From Clostridium sp. Cult1 (GTDB lineage Bacteria > Bacillota > Clostridia > Tissierellales > Tepidimicrobiaceae): a stretch of 64,000 bases of DNA. Positions 1 through 8,410 of this stretch are shown here, piece by piece (the first letter of the stretch is position 1; each line of letters begins with the position of its first letter). The DNA is taken from the NCBI RefSeq assembly GCF_021655095.1, contig NZ_PPXW01000001.1, positions 999,655-1,063,654 of the forward strand, given 5' to 3'. A program made the position numbers and the translations under genes. The notes below the pieces were generated by a model, which worked only from the letters and a program-made list of their open reading frames with translations, did not search any database and had not been told where the DNA came from.

Positions 1-491
1 GTACCTTTAGATAAAGCATATATCACTTCTTGCTCAAATAGTCCTAATAAATACTCTTCCGTTTTTTCCAGACCTCCATCTACATAAATAGCTCCAGTTA
101 ATGCTTCAAAAGCATCAGCTAAAATAGAATCTCTTTCTCTACCACCAGTAGCTTCTTCACCTTTTCCCAATAATAAATACTTACCTAAATCTATCTTTCT
201 TGCAGCAAAAGCTAATGATGACTCACATACTACAGAGGCCCTTCTTTTAGTCAATTCTCCTTCAGGAAATTCAGAAAAACGTTTATACAAATATTCACTG
301 ACAACCAAACTTATAACCGTATCTCCTAAAAACTCTAACCTTTCGTTATTTCCACCACTTTTATCTTTGTTTTCATTAGCATAGGAACTATGAGTCAATG
401 ACGTGTTTAACAATTTTATATCCTTAAATTTATAGTTAATTACAGATTGAAGTTTCTTTAAAATTTTCTCTCTTTGAGATGATATTTTCAC
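1..491 (-). CDS. rnc: Ribonuclease III (3' end cut by window edge)
   Basis: Double-stranded RNA endonuclease that processes rRNA precursors and some mRNAs. The window keeps the first 163 codons. The family signature NERLEFLGD is seen at residues 49-57 and the second acidic cluster DAFEAL at 126-131, so the nuclease domain is nearly whole; the RNA-binding domain lies beyond base 1. The start is a GTG at 491: the ATG two bases upstream is out of frame and runs straight into TGA, while GGAGG sits seven bases before the GTG. The gene follows acpP on the same strand, the usual acpP-rnc order. A GC-rich hairpin lies in the 60-base gap before it. Confidence 0.96.
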   Translation of the reverse strand, partial: MKISSQREKILKKLQSVINYKFKDIKLLNTSLTHSSYANENKDKSGGNNERLEFLGDTVISLVVSEYLYKRFSEFPEGELTKRRASVVCESSLAFAARKIDLGKYLLLGKGEEATGGRERDSILADAFEALTGAIYVDGGLEKTEEYLLGLFEQEVIYALSKG

Positions 492-521
492 ATTATTACC
501 TCCAGATTGATTAAGGGTATT

Positions 522-538
522 CTCTGGGCTCCCCAGAG
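522..538 (-). other. GC-rich hairpin between acpP and rnc
   Basis: A perfect 7-bp stem (CTCTGGG with CCCAGAG, loop of 3) stands out in AT-rich surroundings. A neighbouring AGGG and CCCT can extend it across a 4-nt bulge, and an alternative 6-bp all-GC-rich hairpin (GGGCUC with GAGCCC) overlaps it. No run of U follows on the minus strand, so it is not a typical terminator. Its role is unknown; a processing or regulatory structure in the rnc leader is one guess. Confidence 0.5.
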
Positions 539-552
539 CCCTCGTAACCCAG

Positions 553-783
553 CTAGTCTACAATTTTTTTTATATAGTCAACAGCATCTCCTACTGTATC
601 AATTTCTTCTACTACATCGTCGTCAACTTCTAATTCAAATTCATCCTCTAAAGCCATAATTAGTTCAACTAAATCTAATGAATCAGCATTTAAATCTTCT
701 CTAAAAGAAGTCTCCATAGTAATGTCATCTTCATCAATATGAAATTGTTCAGAAATCATTTTTTTAATCTTTTCATATACCAT
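553..783 (-). CDS. acpP: Acyl carrier protein
   Basis: Small acidic carrier of growing acyl chains in type II fatty acid synthesis, acting in the cytosol after a phosphopantetheine arm is attached. The attachment motif DSLD is present with Ser at residue 35, and the 76-residue length and heavily acidic composition match the family. An upstream in-frame start would add seven residues, but the ATG at 783 has a GGAGGTGC sequence at good distance and begins MVYEKIKK as homologues do. It follows plsX by 26 bases, so the two are probably co-transcribed, then rnc. No other fab genes are in view. Confidence 0.96.
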   Translation of the reverse strand: MVYEKIKKMISEQFHIDEDDITMETSFREDLNADSLDLVELIMALEDEFELEVDDDVVEEIDTVGDAVDYIKKIVD

Positions 784-809
784 TTTATAGCACCTCCAAA
801 ACATTAAAA

Positions 810-1808
810 TTATTTTTTTTCAATAACATTTATATCTTTTTTTATTATATTTATTACATCCATCTCTATAAAATTTTTAACCTGTTTTATAGCATTTTTG
901 ATTGCAAAAGCATCTGAACTTCCATGAGCTTTAACCACTGGCTGTTTTAATCCTAATAAAGGTGCCCCACCATATTCCCTATAATCAAGTTTTCCTTTAA
1001 AAGATTTTAATTGAGATTTCAGCATTAATGCTCCTACCTTAGCTTGAAATGTTTTTGTAAATTCCTCTTTTAAGGAAGAGAATAAAGCTTTTGCCATTCC
1101 TTCAGTTAATTTTAGTATAACATTTCCTACAAAACCATCACAAACTATTACATCTGCAATTCCCTGAGGAACGTCTCTGACTTCTACATTTCCAATAAAG
1201 TTTATATTAGAGTTTTCTATTAGCTCATAGGCTTCTCTAACTAGAAGGTTTCCTTTACCTTTTTCAGTCCCAATATTAGCTAAACCTATCTTTGGAGAAT
1301 TTACACCTAATACTTTTTCGCTATAAACAGATCCCATAATGGCAAATTGCTTCAAATATTCGGGTTTGCAATCTACATTAGCCCCTACATCTAGTAAAAA
1401 TGATATACCCTTAGTCGTTGGATATATAGTTGCTAAAGCTGCTCTTTCTATGCCTGCTATCCTTTTAACTATAAATAATCCCCCAGCCAATAGAGCCCCT
1501 GTACTCCCAGCAGATACAAAACCATCTCCAATTCCTTCTGTCAAAGCCTTTAATCCAACTACTATTGAAGAATCCTTTTTTTTCCTTATAGCAAGGACTG
1601 GTTCTTCATCATTTGAAATAACCTGGGTTGAGTTAATTATTTCAATTTTTCCTTTCGGAAATTCGTACTCAGATAGTTCCTTTTCTATTATTTCCTTACT
1701 TCCAACAATTATTATATTTAAACCCAGCTCTTTTACAGCTTCAACACATCCTTCAACAATAGCCTTAGGACTATTGTCTCCCCCCATACCATCTACAATA
1801 ATGTTCAT
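810..1808 (-). CDS. plsX: Phosphate acyltransferase PlsX
   Basis: Converts acyl-ACP to acyl-phosphate, the first step of the PlsX/PlsY route to phosphatidic acid. The 332-residue protein opens with the family pattern IIVDGMGGDNSP and contains the conserved GFVGNVILK stretch in the C-terminal third. The ATG at 1808 is preceded by GGAGGTTAGTT; the longer open frame upstream has no ribosome binding site. It lies directly before acpP, its acyl donor's carrier, and its partner plsY is elsewhere in the window (42647-43243). A terminator for rpmF lies just upstream (1888-1922), so plsX may have its own promoter or depend on read-through. Confidence 0.96.
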   Translation of the reverse strand: MNIIVDGMGGDNSPKAIVEGCVEAVKELGLNIIIVGSKEIIEKELSEYEFPKGKIEIINSTQVISNDEEPVLAIRKKKDSSIVVGLKALTEGIGDGFVSAGSTGALLAGGLFIVKRIAGIERAALATIYPTTKGISFLLDVGANVDCKPEYLKQFAIMGSVYSEKVLGVNSPKIGLANIGTEKGKGNLLVREAYELIENSNINFIGNVEVRDVPQGIADVIVCDGFVGNVILKLTEGMAKALFSSLKEEFTKTFQAKVGALMLKSQLKSFKGKLDYREYGGAPLLGLKQPVVKAHGSSDAFAIKNAIKQVKNFIEMDVINIIKKDINVIEKK

Positions 1809-1887
1809 AACTAACCTCCTAATCCAACCATAATTAGAGCTACTGATATTAAATATATTATAGAACTTATAAAATTGCAATATTTAA

Positions 1888-1923
1888 TGAAAAAAAGATA
1901 GTGATATCTCCTCACTATCTTTT
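1888..1923 (-). terminator. Rho-independent terminator after rpmF
   Basis: An 11-bp perfect stem (1894-1904 with 1912-1922, loop of 7) is followed on the minus strand by a run of six or more T. It ends the yceD-rpmF unit and separates it from plsX. Confidence 0.8.
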
Positions 1924-1988
1924 GCTTTGATCCTTTAGGAAAGTATTAAAAATCAATTATAATTCTACTAAATTTATGACTTTGATAA

Positions 1989-2168
1989 TTATTCTACTTC
2001 TATAACTTCCCTGTTTTTGTAATATCCACAGGCTCTACATACCCTATGTGGTAATTTAGGTTCATGACATTGTGGACATTCTGAAATAGTAGCTTTTGTT
2101 AATCTATAAGCTGAAGCTCTTCTTCTATCTCTTCTAGCTTTAGAAGTTTTTCGCTTTGGTACTGCCAA
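1989..2168 (-). CDS. rpmF: 50S ribosomal protein L32
   Basis: Small zinc-ribbon protein of the large ribosomal subunit. The 59-residue translation begins [19 protein letters not shown], the L32 N-terminus, and carries the zinc ligands as CPQC and CRAC near residues 33-49. It starts at a TTG, with GGAGGTG about eight bases upstream; no in-frame ATG fits the family. It follows the YceD-family gene by 13 bases, the widely conserved pairing, and ends before a strong terminator. Confidence 0.95.
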   Translation of the reverse strand: MAVPKRKTSKARRDRRRASAYRLTKATISECPQCHEPKLPHRVCRACGYYKNREVIEVE

Positions 2169-2181
2169 CTAAAACACCTCC

Positions 2182-2694
2182 TTATTTCTTTGGAAACAGA
2201 TCTTTAAGTATTGCTAATCTTGGATCTACATCTTCTATAACACATTGACAATCTTCTTTATTATGGTTAATACCACATACAGGGCATAATCCTTTACACT
2301 CTTCATGGCAAAGAGGTTTCATTGGAAGGGATAAAATTATAGCGCTAATTATATATTCAGATAAATCTAATTTTTCATCCATATAATATATAATTTCATC
2401 TTCTCCATCTAAGCCAATTTCATCCGTTTTTTCACTTAACTTCCCTGACAAAACCGTCTTTTCTTCCTTCGTAAAAGGTTCTAAGCATCTCCCACAAGCT
2501 TCCTCATAATTATAAATTATATTCAAATTTAGTAGTTTATCCTTATCTACTCGATATATTTCTCCCACATATCTTATAGGTTCAATAAATTTAATCCTTC
2601 TTCCATTTACATCTAAGGTTTCCTTTTTTAATTGCCCTTTAATGGGAATACTTGTAATAGCTTTGTCACGAAAGTTTGATAGATCAATACTCAT
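2182..2694 (-). CDS. YceD/DUF177 family protein (YlbN-like)
   Basis: A 170-residue member of the YceD/DUF177 family, conserved immediately before rpmF in many bacteria and implicated in 23S rRNA accumulation or ribosome assembly. The C-terminal half has the family's paired cysteines (CHEECKGLCPVCG near residues 138-150), likely metal-binding. I take the ATG at 2694, six bases after GAGGTG; a GTG three codons earlier overlaps that site and is less likely. A consensus promoter stands 30 bases upstream, so this is probably the first gene of the rpmF operon. The biochemical function is not settled. Confidence 0.9.
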   Translation of the reverse strand: MSIDLSNFRDKAITSIPIKGQLKKETLDVNGRRIKFIEPIRYVGEIYRVDKDKLLNLNIIYNYEEACGRCLEPFTKEEKTVLSGKLSEKTDEIGLDGEDEIIYYMDEKLDLSEYIISAIILSLPMKPLCHEECKGLCPVCGINHNKEDCQCVIEDVDPRLAILKDLFPKK

Positions 2695-2723
2695 TAATTT
2701 CACCTCTTAAACTAACACACTTT

Positions 2724-2752
2724 ATTATATAAAGGAGGCCAATATTTGTCAA
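2724..2752 (-). promoter_or_regulatory. Consensus sigma-A promoter of yceD-rpmF
   Basis: TTGACA (2747-2752) and TATAAT (2724-2729) are separated by exactly 17 bases on the minus strand, a perfect match to the housekeeping consensus. It lies in the 68-base gap between ackA and the YceD gene, so the ribosomal unit is transcribed independently of ackA. Confidence 0.85.
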
Positions 2753-2762
2753 GAAATTTATA

Positions 2763-3959
2763 TTATTTTTCAACTAACTCCAAAGTCTCTTTAGCTATCA
2801 TTAACTCTTCATTAGTAGGTATAACAAGTATTGCAGTAGAGGTTACATCTCTATTAACTATTGCTTCCTTTCCTCTTACTTGATTTAGTTCCTTATCAAG
2901 TTTTATATTGATACATTCTAAGCCATCACATATATGCTCTCTTATAGTAATTGAGTTTTCTCCTATTCCTGCAGTAAAGACTAAAGCGTCAATATTACAC
3001 ATTAACGCAGCATAAGCTCCTATATATTTTTTAACTCGATTACAGAACAATTGTAAAGCTAATTTTGCCCTTTCATTACCTTCAGCAGCAGCCTCTTCTA
3101 AATCCCTAAAATCACTGCTTATCCCCGATATTCCTAGCACTCCAGATTTTTTGTTTAACATTTCGTTAACTTCGTCAAAAGTTAATCCTTCTTTTTCCAT
3201 AATAAAAGGAATAACAGCTGGGTCCACATCTCCTGACCTAGTTCCCATAGCTAAACCTTCTAGTGGAGTAAAGCCCATACTTGTTTCTATGGATTTACCA
3301 CCTTGTACAGCACAAACGCTCGCTCCATTTCCCAAGTGGCAAGTTACAATATTTAGTTCCTCAATAGGTTTTCCTAACATTTCAGCAGCTCTATGGGATA
3401 CATATTTATGTGATGTCCCATGGAACCCATATTTTCTAATACCATATTTCTCATATAATTCATATGGTAATGGGTATATATAATTCGACATAGGTATTGT
3501 CTGATGGAAAGCAGTATCAAAAACCCCTACCATAGGTGTATTAGGCATCAATTCTTTACAAGCTTCTATTCCCATTATATTTGGTGGGTTGTGAAGGGGC
3601 GCTAATTCAATACAATCATTTAAAGCTTCCATAACTTCATCATCGATTATTACAGAATGAGCAAATTTTTCTCCACCATGTACTACCCTATGACCTACAG
3701 CTCCAATTTCATCCATAGATTTTATAGCACCATAGTTTGAGTCAACTAAAGCATTCAAAACTAATTCTAAAGCTTTTCTATGATCTGACATAGGCTCTTC
3801 TATTATGACTTCATCTTTTCCTGTAGTTGTATGCTTTACCCTGGAACCTTCTATTCCTATTCTCTCAACTAGTCCTTTTGCAAGTACCTCTTCATTATTC
3901 ATATCTATTAACTGGTATTTTAACGAAGAACTACCACAATTAATAACTAAAATGTTCAT
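2763..3959 (-). CDS. ackA: Acetate kinase
   Basis: Interconverts acetyl phosphate plus ADP with acetate plus ATP; in fermenters it makes ATP at the end of acetogenesis. The 398-residue length is typical. The phosphate-binding motif [10 protein letters not shown] is at residues 7-16, [11 protein letters not shown] lies near 208-218, and GTRSGDVDP near 240-248. ATG at 3959 is preceded by GGAGG at close spacing. Phosphotransacetylase is not adjacent here. It is divergent from tmcAL with about 125 bases between them. Confidence 0.97.
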   Translation of the reverse strand: MNILVINCGSSSLKYQLIDMNNEEVLAKGLVERIGIEGSRVKHTTTGKDEVIIEEPMSDHRKALELVLNALVDSNYGAIKSMDEIGAVGHRVVHGGEKFAHSVIIDDEVMEALNDCIELAPLHNPPNIMGIEACKELMPNTPMVGVFDTAFHQTIPMSNYIYPLPYELYEKYGIRKYGFHGTSHKYVSHRAAEMLGKPIEELNIVTCHLGNGASVCAVQGGKSIETSMGFTPLEGLAMGTRSGDVDPAVIPFIMEKEGLTFDEVNEMLNKKSGVLGISGISSDFRDLEEAAAEGNERAKLALQLFCNRVKKYIGAYAALMCNIDALVFTAGIGENSITIREHICDGLECINIKLDKELNQVRGKEAIVNRDVTSTAILVIPTNEELMIAKETLELVEK

Positions 3960-4086
3960 TTACACTCCTCCTATCAAAATGTATTCTCATAAGTTATATT
4001 ATTATATATTTGTTAAAAAATCAACGATATTATAGTTCTTTAATTTTGTGCTATAATATTTGTAAAACCTTATGGAGGTTGCTAAT

Positions 4087-5343
4087 ATGAAAGTAGTAGG
4101 TTTAATAACTGAGTATAACCCTTTCCATCTTGGACATAAATATCATTTGAATATGTCAAAAAAATTGACAAATTCAGATTATTCTATAGCAGTAATGAGT
4201 GGTTCCTTTGTCCAAAGAGGAGAGCCATCCTTAATAGACAAATGGACTAAAGCCAAAATGGCAATAGATAATGGAGTAGATTTAGTTATAGAACTACCCT
4301 TTATCTTTTCAACCCAATCTGCTGAACTATTTGCTTACGGCAGTATAGCTTTGTTGCACAATCTAAGTATTGTAGATTGTGTTGCCTTTGGCAGTGAGTT
4401 AGGAAGCCTAGACTACCTAAATGAAATAGCTGAAATTCTAGTTTATGAGCCTCCTCATTATAAAGAAAATTTAAGAAAATATTTAAACGAAGGAAACTCC
4501 TTTTCTGTATCCCGTAGCAATGCCTTACAAGACTACTTTGAAAAATTCAATGTTAATAAAAAATACAATATTAGCATTAAAGATTTATTAAAAATGTCTA
4601 ATAATATATTGGCTATTGAATATTTAAAAGCTTTAAAAATACTAAATAGTAAAATCCAACCTGTAGCTATTAAACGGATTGGTAGTTCTTATAATGAAAA
4701 CCAATTAAACCATAAAATTGCAAGTGCTACTGGCATACGTAAAAAAATCATCAATGGGAATATTGAAGCTACTAGGAAACATATTACTAACCAGACCTAT
4801 GACCACCTAATAAATTATATCAATAAATATAAAAAATTCAATATGTTAGATAATTATACCCAAATAATCCATTATTTATTAAGAATTGGTCATATAAATA
4901 ATTTAATTCAGATTATGGATGTAGAATCGGGACTTGAAAATCGAATAACCAAAAAAAGTACTAAATACAGTGATATTAATGATCTAATTCAAGCAATATC
5001 AACTAAAAGGTATCCTAAAACTAGGATTCAAAGAATATTAATCCATTTGATGGCAAACCTGACTAAACCGATATTTAGGGAATTATACCCCCATTATCCT
5101 TGCTATATAAGGGTTTTAGGCTCAAATGAAAAAGGTTTTGTCCTGCTGAATAAGATTAAAGAAGAATCAAAACTACCAATAATAATGAAGTTTTCTGATC
5201 ATGTCAAATATAAAGATTTATATTTACAAAAGATCATAGAGTTTGATAAAAAAGCTACAGATCTATTCTTTCTTGGACTTAATACCCCTAACCCATTCAT
5301 GGACATGGACTATTATACAACCCCATATATAAAGAAAAAATAG
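4087..5343 (+). CDS. tmcAL: tRNA(Met) cytidine acetate ligase TmcAL
   Basis: Installs N4-acetylcytidine at the wobble base of elongator tRNA-Met, using acetate and ATP through an acetyl-adenylate. The 418-residue protein begins MKVVGLITEYNPFHLGH, which holds the nucleotidyltransferase-type HxGH site (HLGH, residues 14-17). ATG at 4087 is preceded by GGAGGTT; the earlier in-frame start would place translation on top of that site. A plus-strand terminator follows at once. It is divergent from ackA, whose product releases acetate, the substrate of this enzyme. Confidence 0.93.
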   Translation: MKVVGLITEYNPFHLGHKYHLNMSKKLTNSDYSIAVMSGSFVQRGEPSLIDKWTKAKMAIDNGVDLVIELPFIFSTQSAELFAYGSIALLHNLSIVDCVAFGSELGSLDYLNEIAEILVYEPPHYKENLRKYLNEGNSFSVSRSNALQDYFEKFNVNKKYNISIKDLLKMSNNILAIEYLKALKILNSKIQPVAIKRIGSSYNENQLNHKIASATGIRKKIINGNIEATRKHITNQTYDHLINYINKYKKFNMLDNYTQIIHYLLRIGHINNLIQIMDVESGLENRITKKSTKYSDINDLIQAISTKRYPKTRIQRILIHLMANLTKPIFRELYPHYPCYIRVLGSNEKGFVLLNKIKEESKLPIIMKFSDHVKYKDLYLQKIIEFDKKATDLFFLGLNTPNPFMDMDYYTTPYIKKK

Positions 5344-5371
5344 CAGAATATCTCTGCTATTTTTATTTTTT
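5341..5371 (+). terminator. Terminator of tmcAL
   Basis: A 7-bp stem (TAGCAGA at 5341-5347 with TCTGCTA at 5353-5359) begins at the tmcAL stop codon and is followed by a T-rich run. Confidence 0.75.
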
Positions 5372-5531
5372 AAAGAAGGTTTGCTATACCTAATATAACA
5401 AATCCAATTAATATTGATCCCAATATGGTTTCACTAATTGTATCCTTACCTTCATTGATCTTTTTTAATATATTTACAAAATTAATGAAAAATAATACAG
5501 AAAAACCCATTGTTGATATTAAAGCTACCAT
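5370..5531 (-). CDS. Small membrane protein, 53 residues, unknown
   Basis: A short open frame from ATG at 5531, preceded by AGGAGGTAAAACG. The product is almost wholly hydrophobic in two stretches (about residues 2-20 and 36-52) joined by a short charged segment (KKINEGKDTISE), so two membrane-spanning helices are likely. I do not recognise a family. It is convergent with tmcAL and reaches the end of its terminator, and divergent from ylbJ. Coding is supported by the strong ribosome binding site and the coherent two-helix pattern. Confidence 0.6.
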   Translation of the reverse strand: MVALISTMGFSVLFFINFVNILKKINEGKDTISETILGSILIGFVILGIANLL

Positions 5532-5562
5532 CGTTTTACCTCCTTATACTGCTGCTTTATTA

Positions 5563-5590
5563 TCATATTAATATTTATAAAAAATATAAT
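5563..5590 (+). promoter_or_regulatory. Possible sigma-E-type promoter of ylbJ
   Basis: TCATATT (5563-5569) and AATATAAT (5583-5590) with a 13-base spacer resemble the mother-cell sigma-E pattern (ATATT box, CATACAAT-like box). It precedes a sporulation gene that is sigma-E controlled in Bacillus. The region is AT-rich, so chance similarity is possible. Confidence 0.4.
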
Positions 5591-5643
5591 TAAAATAAAA
5601 GCCTTTATATTGAAACTGCTAAATAAACAAAGGAGGTCAATCA

Positions 5644-6846
5644 ATGAAAAGGTCCTTTACCAATTTTCTCTTTTTATTAATTATACTATGGATTTTAGTT
5701 GGTATTATAAGATATCCAAAATTATCTTTAGATAGTGGATATGAAGGGTTGTTAACCTGGTTTAATATTGTTATTCCTTCATTGCTACCTTTTTTCATCG
5801 TTTCAGAAATTCTAACAGGCATTGGGTTTGTAGATTTCATTGGCAAACTGTTAGAACCTCTGATGAAACCTTTATTTAATGCTCCTGGAGCATCGGCCTT
5901 TCCTCTTGCTATGAGTGTAGTATCTGGATATCCAATGGGAGCAAAAATAGTATCAAATTTAAGAAAAGAAAATATCTTATCAAAAATAGAAGCAGAAAGA
6001 ACCATATGTTTTGCTAGTACTTCGGGTCCACTTTTCATGCTAGGTGCGGTTTCTATTGGCATGCTAAATGACCCCTCTATAGCTCCATTAATTATATATC
6101 CGCATTACCTAGGTTCAATGGCATTAGGGGTTTTGTTTGGATTCTACAAGAAAAAAGATATTATATCCACCGGGAAAAGAAGAAAAAAAGTATATAGAAA
6201 AAAATATGTAATACCATCTATCAAAACAAATTTCTCCATAGGAAACGTTTTAGGCACTAGTGTTAAAAACAGCCTAAATACAATAGCCATAATCGGTGGA
6301 TTTATTATGTTTTATTCCGTACTAATAGAACTCCTCTTTGTTTCTAAACTATTTAATGGATTAATCCAATGGATTGCTAATATTTTTCCATTAAACAATA
6401 ATATGAATATAGAAGCCATTAAAGGTTTTATAGCTGGACTATTAGAATTAACAACTGGTTGTAGGATAATATCCAATTCCAAAATAGATTTAATCTACAA
6501 AATATTAATGATAAACTTTTTAATTGGATGGAGTGGTTTTTCCATCCATAGCCAAGCACTAAGCTTTATTAGCAATACAGACATAGATAATAAGCTATAT
6601 ATTATAGCGAAGTTCCTCCACGGTATCCTTTCTTCTATATTTAGCTTAATATTATATCTAATAAAGTATAAAACTACTATAAAACCTTCCTTTATGCCTG
6701 GAATACCAAGACCCGAATTCATATATCCTTTAGGATGGCCATCTGTATTTTTTGCATCCTTTAAGCTTGCCATATTTGTTACTATATATATGCTGATCTG
6801 CTCACTAATCCTGTTAATAATTTACTCTTTCTTTTCATGGGACTAA
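5644..6846 (+). CDS. ylbJ: Sporulation integral membrane protein YlbJ
   Basis: Polytopic membrane protein of the nucleoside-recognition (Gate) type, required for normal spore cortex formation in Bacillus subtilis. The 400-residue sequence has about eight hydrophobic segments; the conserved stretch around PLAMSVVSGYPMGAK (about residues 84-98) is typical of YlbJ. ATG at 5644 follows AAAGGAGGTCAATCA. It stops immediately before the oppositely oriented coiled-coil gene, with no space for a separate terminator. The transported or sensed ligand is unknown. Confidence 0.9.
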   Translation: MKRSFTNFLFLLIILWILVGIIRYPKLSLDSGYEGLLTWFNIVIPSLLPFFIVSEILTGIGFVDFIGKLLEPLMKPLFNAPGASAFPLAMSVVSGYPMGAKIVSNLRKENILSKIEAERTICFASTSGPLFMLGAVSIGMLNDPSIAPLIIYPHYLGSMALGVLFGFYKKKDIISTGKRRKKVYRKKYVIPSIKTNFSIGNVLGTSVKNSLNTIAIIGGFIMFYSVLIELLFVSKLFNGLIQWIANIFPLNNNMNIEAIKGFIAGLLELTTGCRIISNSKIDLIYKILMINFLIGWSGFSIHSQALSFISNTDIDNKLYIIAKFLHGILSSIFSLILYLIKYKTTIKPSFMPGIPRPEFIYPLGWPSVFFASFKLAIFVTIYMLICSLILLIIYSFFSWD

Positions 6847-7293
6847 CTACTTGTCCCCTCTTAACTCCTGCCTATTCTGGTTTAATAAATCGATTAAGTC
6901 TTTCAGATTTTCTTGAGTTTCTAGTAATATATTATCAGCATATTCTAGGGCACCTAATCTAATACTCTTAGCATTATTTTGTGCCTTTGTTACTATTTCC
7001 TCAGCTCTTTCTTTTGCTTTTTTCGTAATTTCATCTTCCTCTACTAACTCTTCTAGTTTTAGCTCTGCCTCATTTAACATTGTATCTGCATCTTTTTGAG
7101 CTTCAGCTAAAATTCTTTGCCTTTCTTCCTTTATCCATGATGCTTGTTTTAATTCATCTGGCAGCTTTATCCTTATCTCTCTAATTATCTCGTATAGCTC
7201 ATCAGCATCCACCATTACCTTACTCGAAAAAGGTAGAGAGGAAGCATTCTCTAAAACATCTTCTATTTCATCAATCAATTTAAGTACATCCAT
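6847..7293 (-). CDS. Coiled-coil protein, DivIVA/ATP-synthase-b-like, unknown role
   Basis: A 148-residue, highly charged, helical protein with no membrane segment. Residues about 60-135 form a long Ala/Glu/Lys-rich coiled coil (AEAQKDADTMLNEAELKLEE region) of the sort seen in DivIVA tails and F-type ATPase b subunits, which is how such proteins are often labelled. ATG at 7293 has GGGAGGT seven bases upstream; an earlier in-frame start overlaps that site. Its start lies five bases before the coaD stop, so it is translated downstream of coaD from one message. Function is unknown. Confidence 0.8.
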   Translation of the reverse strand: MDVLKLIDEIEDVLENASSLPFSSKVMVDADELYEIIREIRIKLPDELKQASWIKEERQRILAEAQKDADTMLNEAELKLEELVEEDEITKKAKERAEEIVTKAQNNAKSIRLGALEYADNILLETQENLKDLIDLLNQNRQELRGDK

Positions 7294-7297
7294 TTTT

Positions 7298-7777
7298 TTA
7301 CCTCCCATTTATCTTTTCTTTTAATGCCCTTTCCACCACATCAGGAACAAAACAGGATATATTTCCACCAAATATTGCTACCTCTTTAACGATGCTTGAA
7401 CTTAAATATGCATATCTACCTCTAGATACCATAAACAAGGTTTCTATTTCATCTTCTAGTTTTTTATTTACAAGAGCCATTTGCATTTCATATTCAAAAT
7501 CCGAAACCGCTCTCAACCCTCTAATCATTGTATTACATTTCTTTTCCTTAGCATAATCTACTAATAAGCCAGAGAATGTATCAACTTCTACATTGTCATA
7601 CTTTTCTAAGGTTTTCTTTAATAGTTCTACCCTTTCTTCTATCGTAAACAAGTTTTTCTTTGATTTATTATTTAATACTGACACTATTACTTTAGAAAAT
7701 TTCTGAGCACATCTATCAATTATATCTAAATGTCCATAGGTTACAGGATCAAAACTTCCAGGATAAATTACTACCAT
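7298..7777 (-). CDS. coaD: Phosphopantetheine adenylyltransferase
   Basis: Adds AMP from ATP to 4'-phosphopantetheine in the penultimate step of coenzyme A synthesis. The 159-residue protein begins [19 protein letters not shown] with the TxGH nucleotide-binding motif (TYGH, residues 13-16), and has SSSIVKE near residue 127-133, the second nucleotidyltransferase signature. I chose the ATG at 7777, nine bases after GGAGG, over an ATG three codons earlier that abuts the site. The other CoA gene, coaBC, is at 26093-27301. It follows rsmD by 19 bases, the common rsmD-coaD pair. Confidence 0.96.
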   Translation of the reverse strand: MVVIYPGSFDPVTYGHLDIIDRCAQKFSKVIVSVLNNKSKKNLFTIEERVELLKKTLEKYDNVEVDTFSGLLVDYAKEKKCNTMIRGLRAVSDFEYEMQMALVNKKLEDEIETLFMVSRGRYAYLSSSIVKEVAIFGGNISCFVPDVVERALKEKINGR

Positions 7778-7796
7778 ATGGCCCATCCTCCTTACT

Positions 7797-8348
7797 TTAC
7801 TTTTTAGTATAAAAACTTAAAGACTTATAACCATAGTTTCTAAGATCGATTTTATGCAAACCATATATATTTTCTTCTAAAACTAGATCTTTTTCATGTT
7901 CTAAAATAATAATACCCTTATCTTCCAAAAGATCACTTTCCCATATTCTTTTAAGAACTTTTCCTAATAAATCCTTTCCATAAGGAGGATCAATAAAGAT
8001 ATAGTTAAATCTAATGCCTTTCCCCTTAAATAAATTAATAGCTTTAAAAACATCGTTTTTTATAATATCAGCATAATCTTCTAATTCTGTATGCTTTAAA
8101 TTATCTTTGATACATCGGATACTTTCATAAGATTTATCAACAAAATAAGTTTTACTTGCCCCTCTACTTAAAAACTCAATTCCAATGGATCCTGACCCTG
8201 CAAATAAATCTAAAACTATTGAACTTTCATCAATATATCCTAGTATATTAAATAAGGATTCTTTAATTCTATCTTCTGTAGGTCTAGTATCCTTGCCCTT
8301 TGGCGCTTTCAATCTGAATCCTTTACTAATGCCTGATATAACTCTCAA
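7797..8348 (-). CDS. rsmD: 16S rRNA (guanine966-N2)-methyltransferase RsmD
   Basis: SAM-dependent methyltransferase acting on G966 of 16S rRNA during 30S assembly. The 183-residue sequence shows the N-terminal [17 protein letters not shown], the SAM-binding [12 protein letters not shown] at about residues 48-59 and the N6/N2-methyltransferase catalytic motif IDPPYG near 119-124. It is translated with coaD downstream. Confidence 0.95.
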   Translation of the reverse strand: MRVISGISKGFRLKAPKGKDTRPTEDRIKESLFNILGYIDESSIVLDLFAGSGSIGIEFLSRGASKTYFVDKSYESIRCIKDNLKHTELEDYADIIKNDVFKAINLFKGKGIRFNYIFIDPPYGKDLLGKVLKRIWESDLLEDKGIIILEHEKDLVLEENIYGLHKIDLRNYGYKSLSFYTKK

Positions 8349-8410
8349 AAAACCACCTCTTCATCTATACAAAATATATTTTATCATATTTTATACAAGT
8401 ATTCCTAGTA

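Noticed and set aside
1339-1833. 164-codon plus-strand open frame opposite plsX
   Set aside because: It lies wholly opposite a clear plsX gene, has no ribosome binding site and no recognisable pattern.
1809-1888. FapR operator before plsX
   Set aside because: No clear palindrome of the FapR type is seen in this stretch.
5637-6062. 141-codon minus-strand frame opposite ylbJ
   Set aside because: It mirrors conserved ylbJ codons and has no ribosome binding site.
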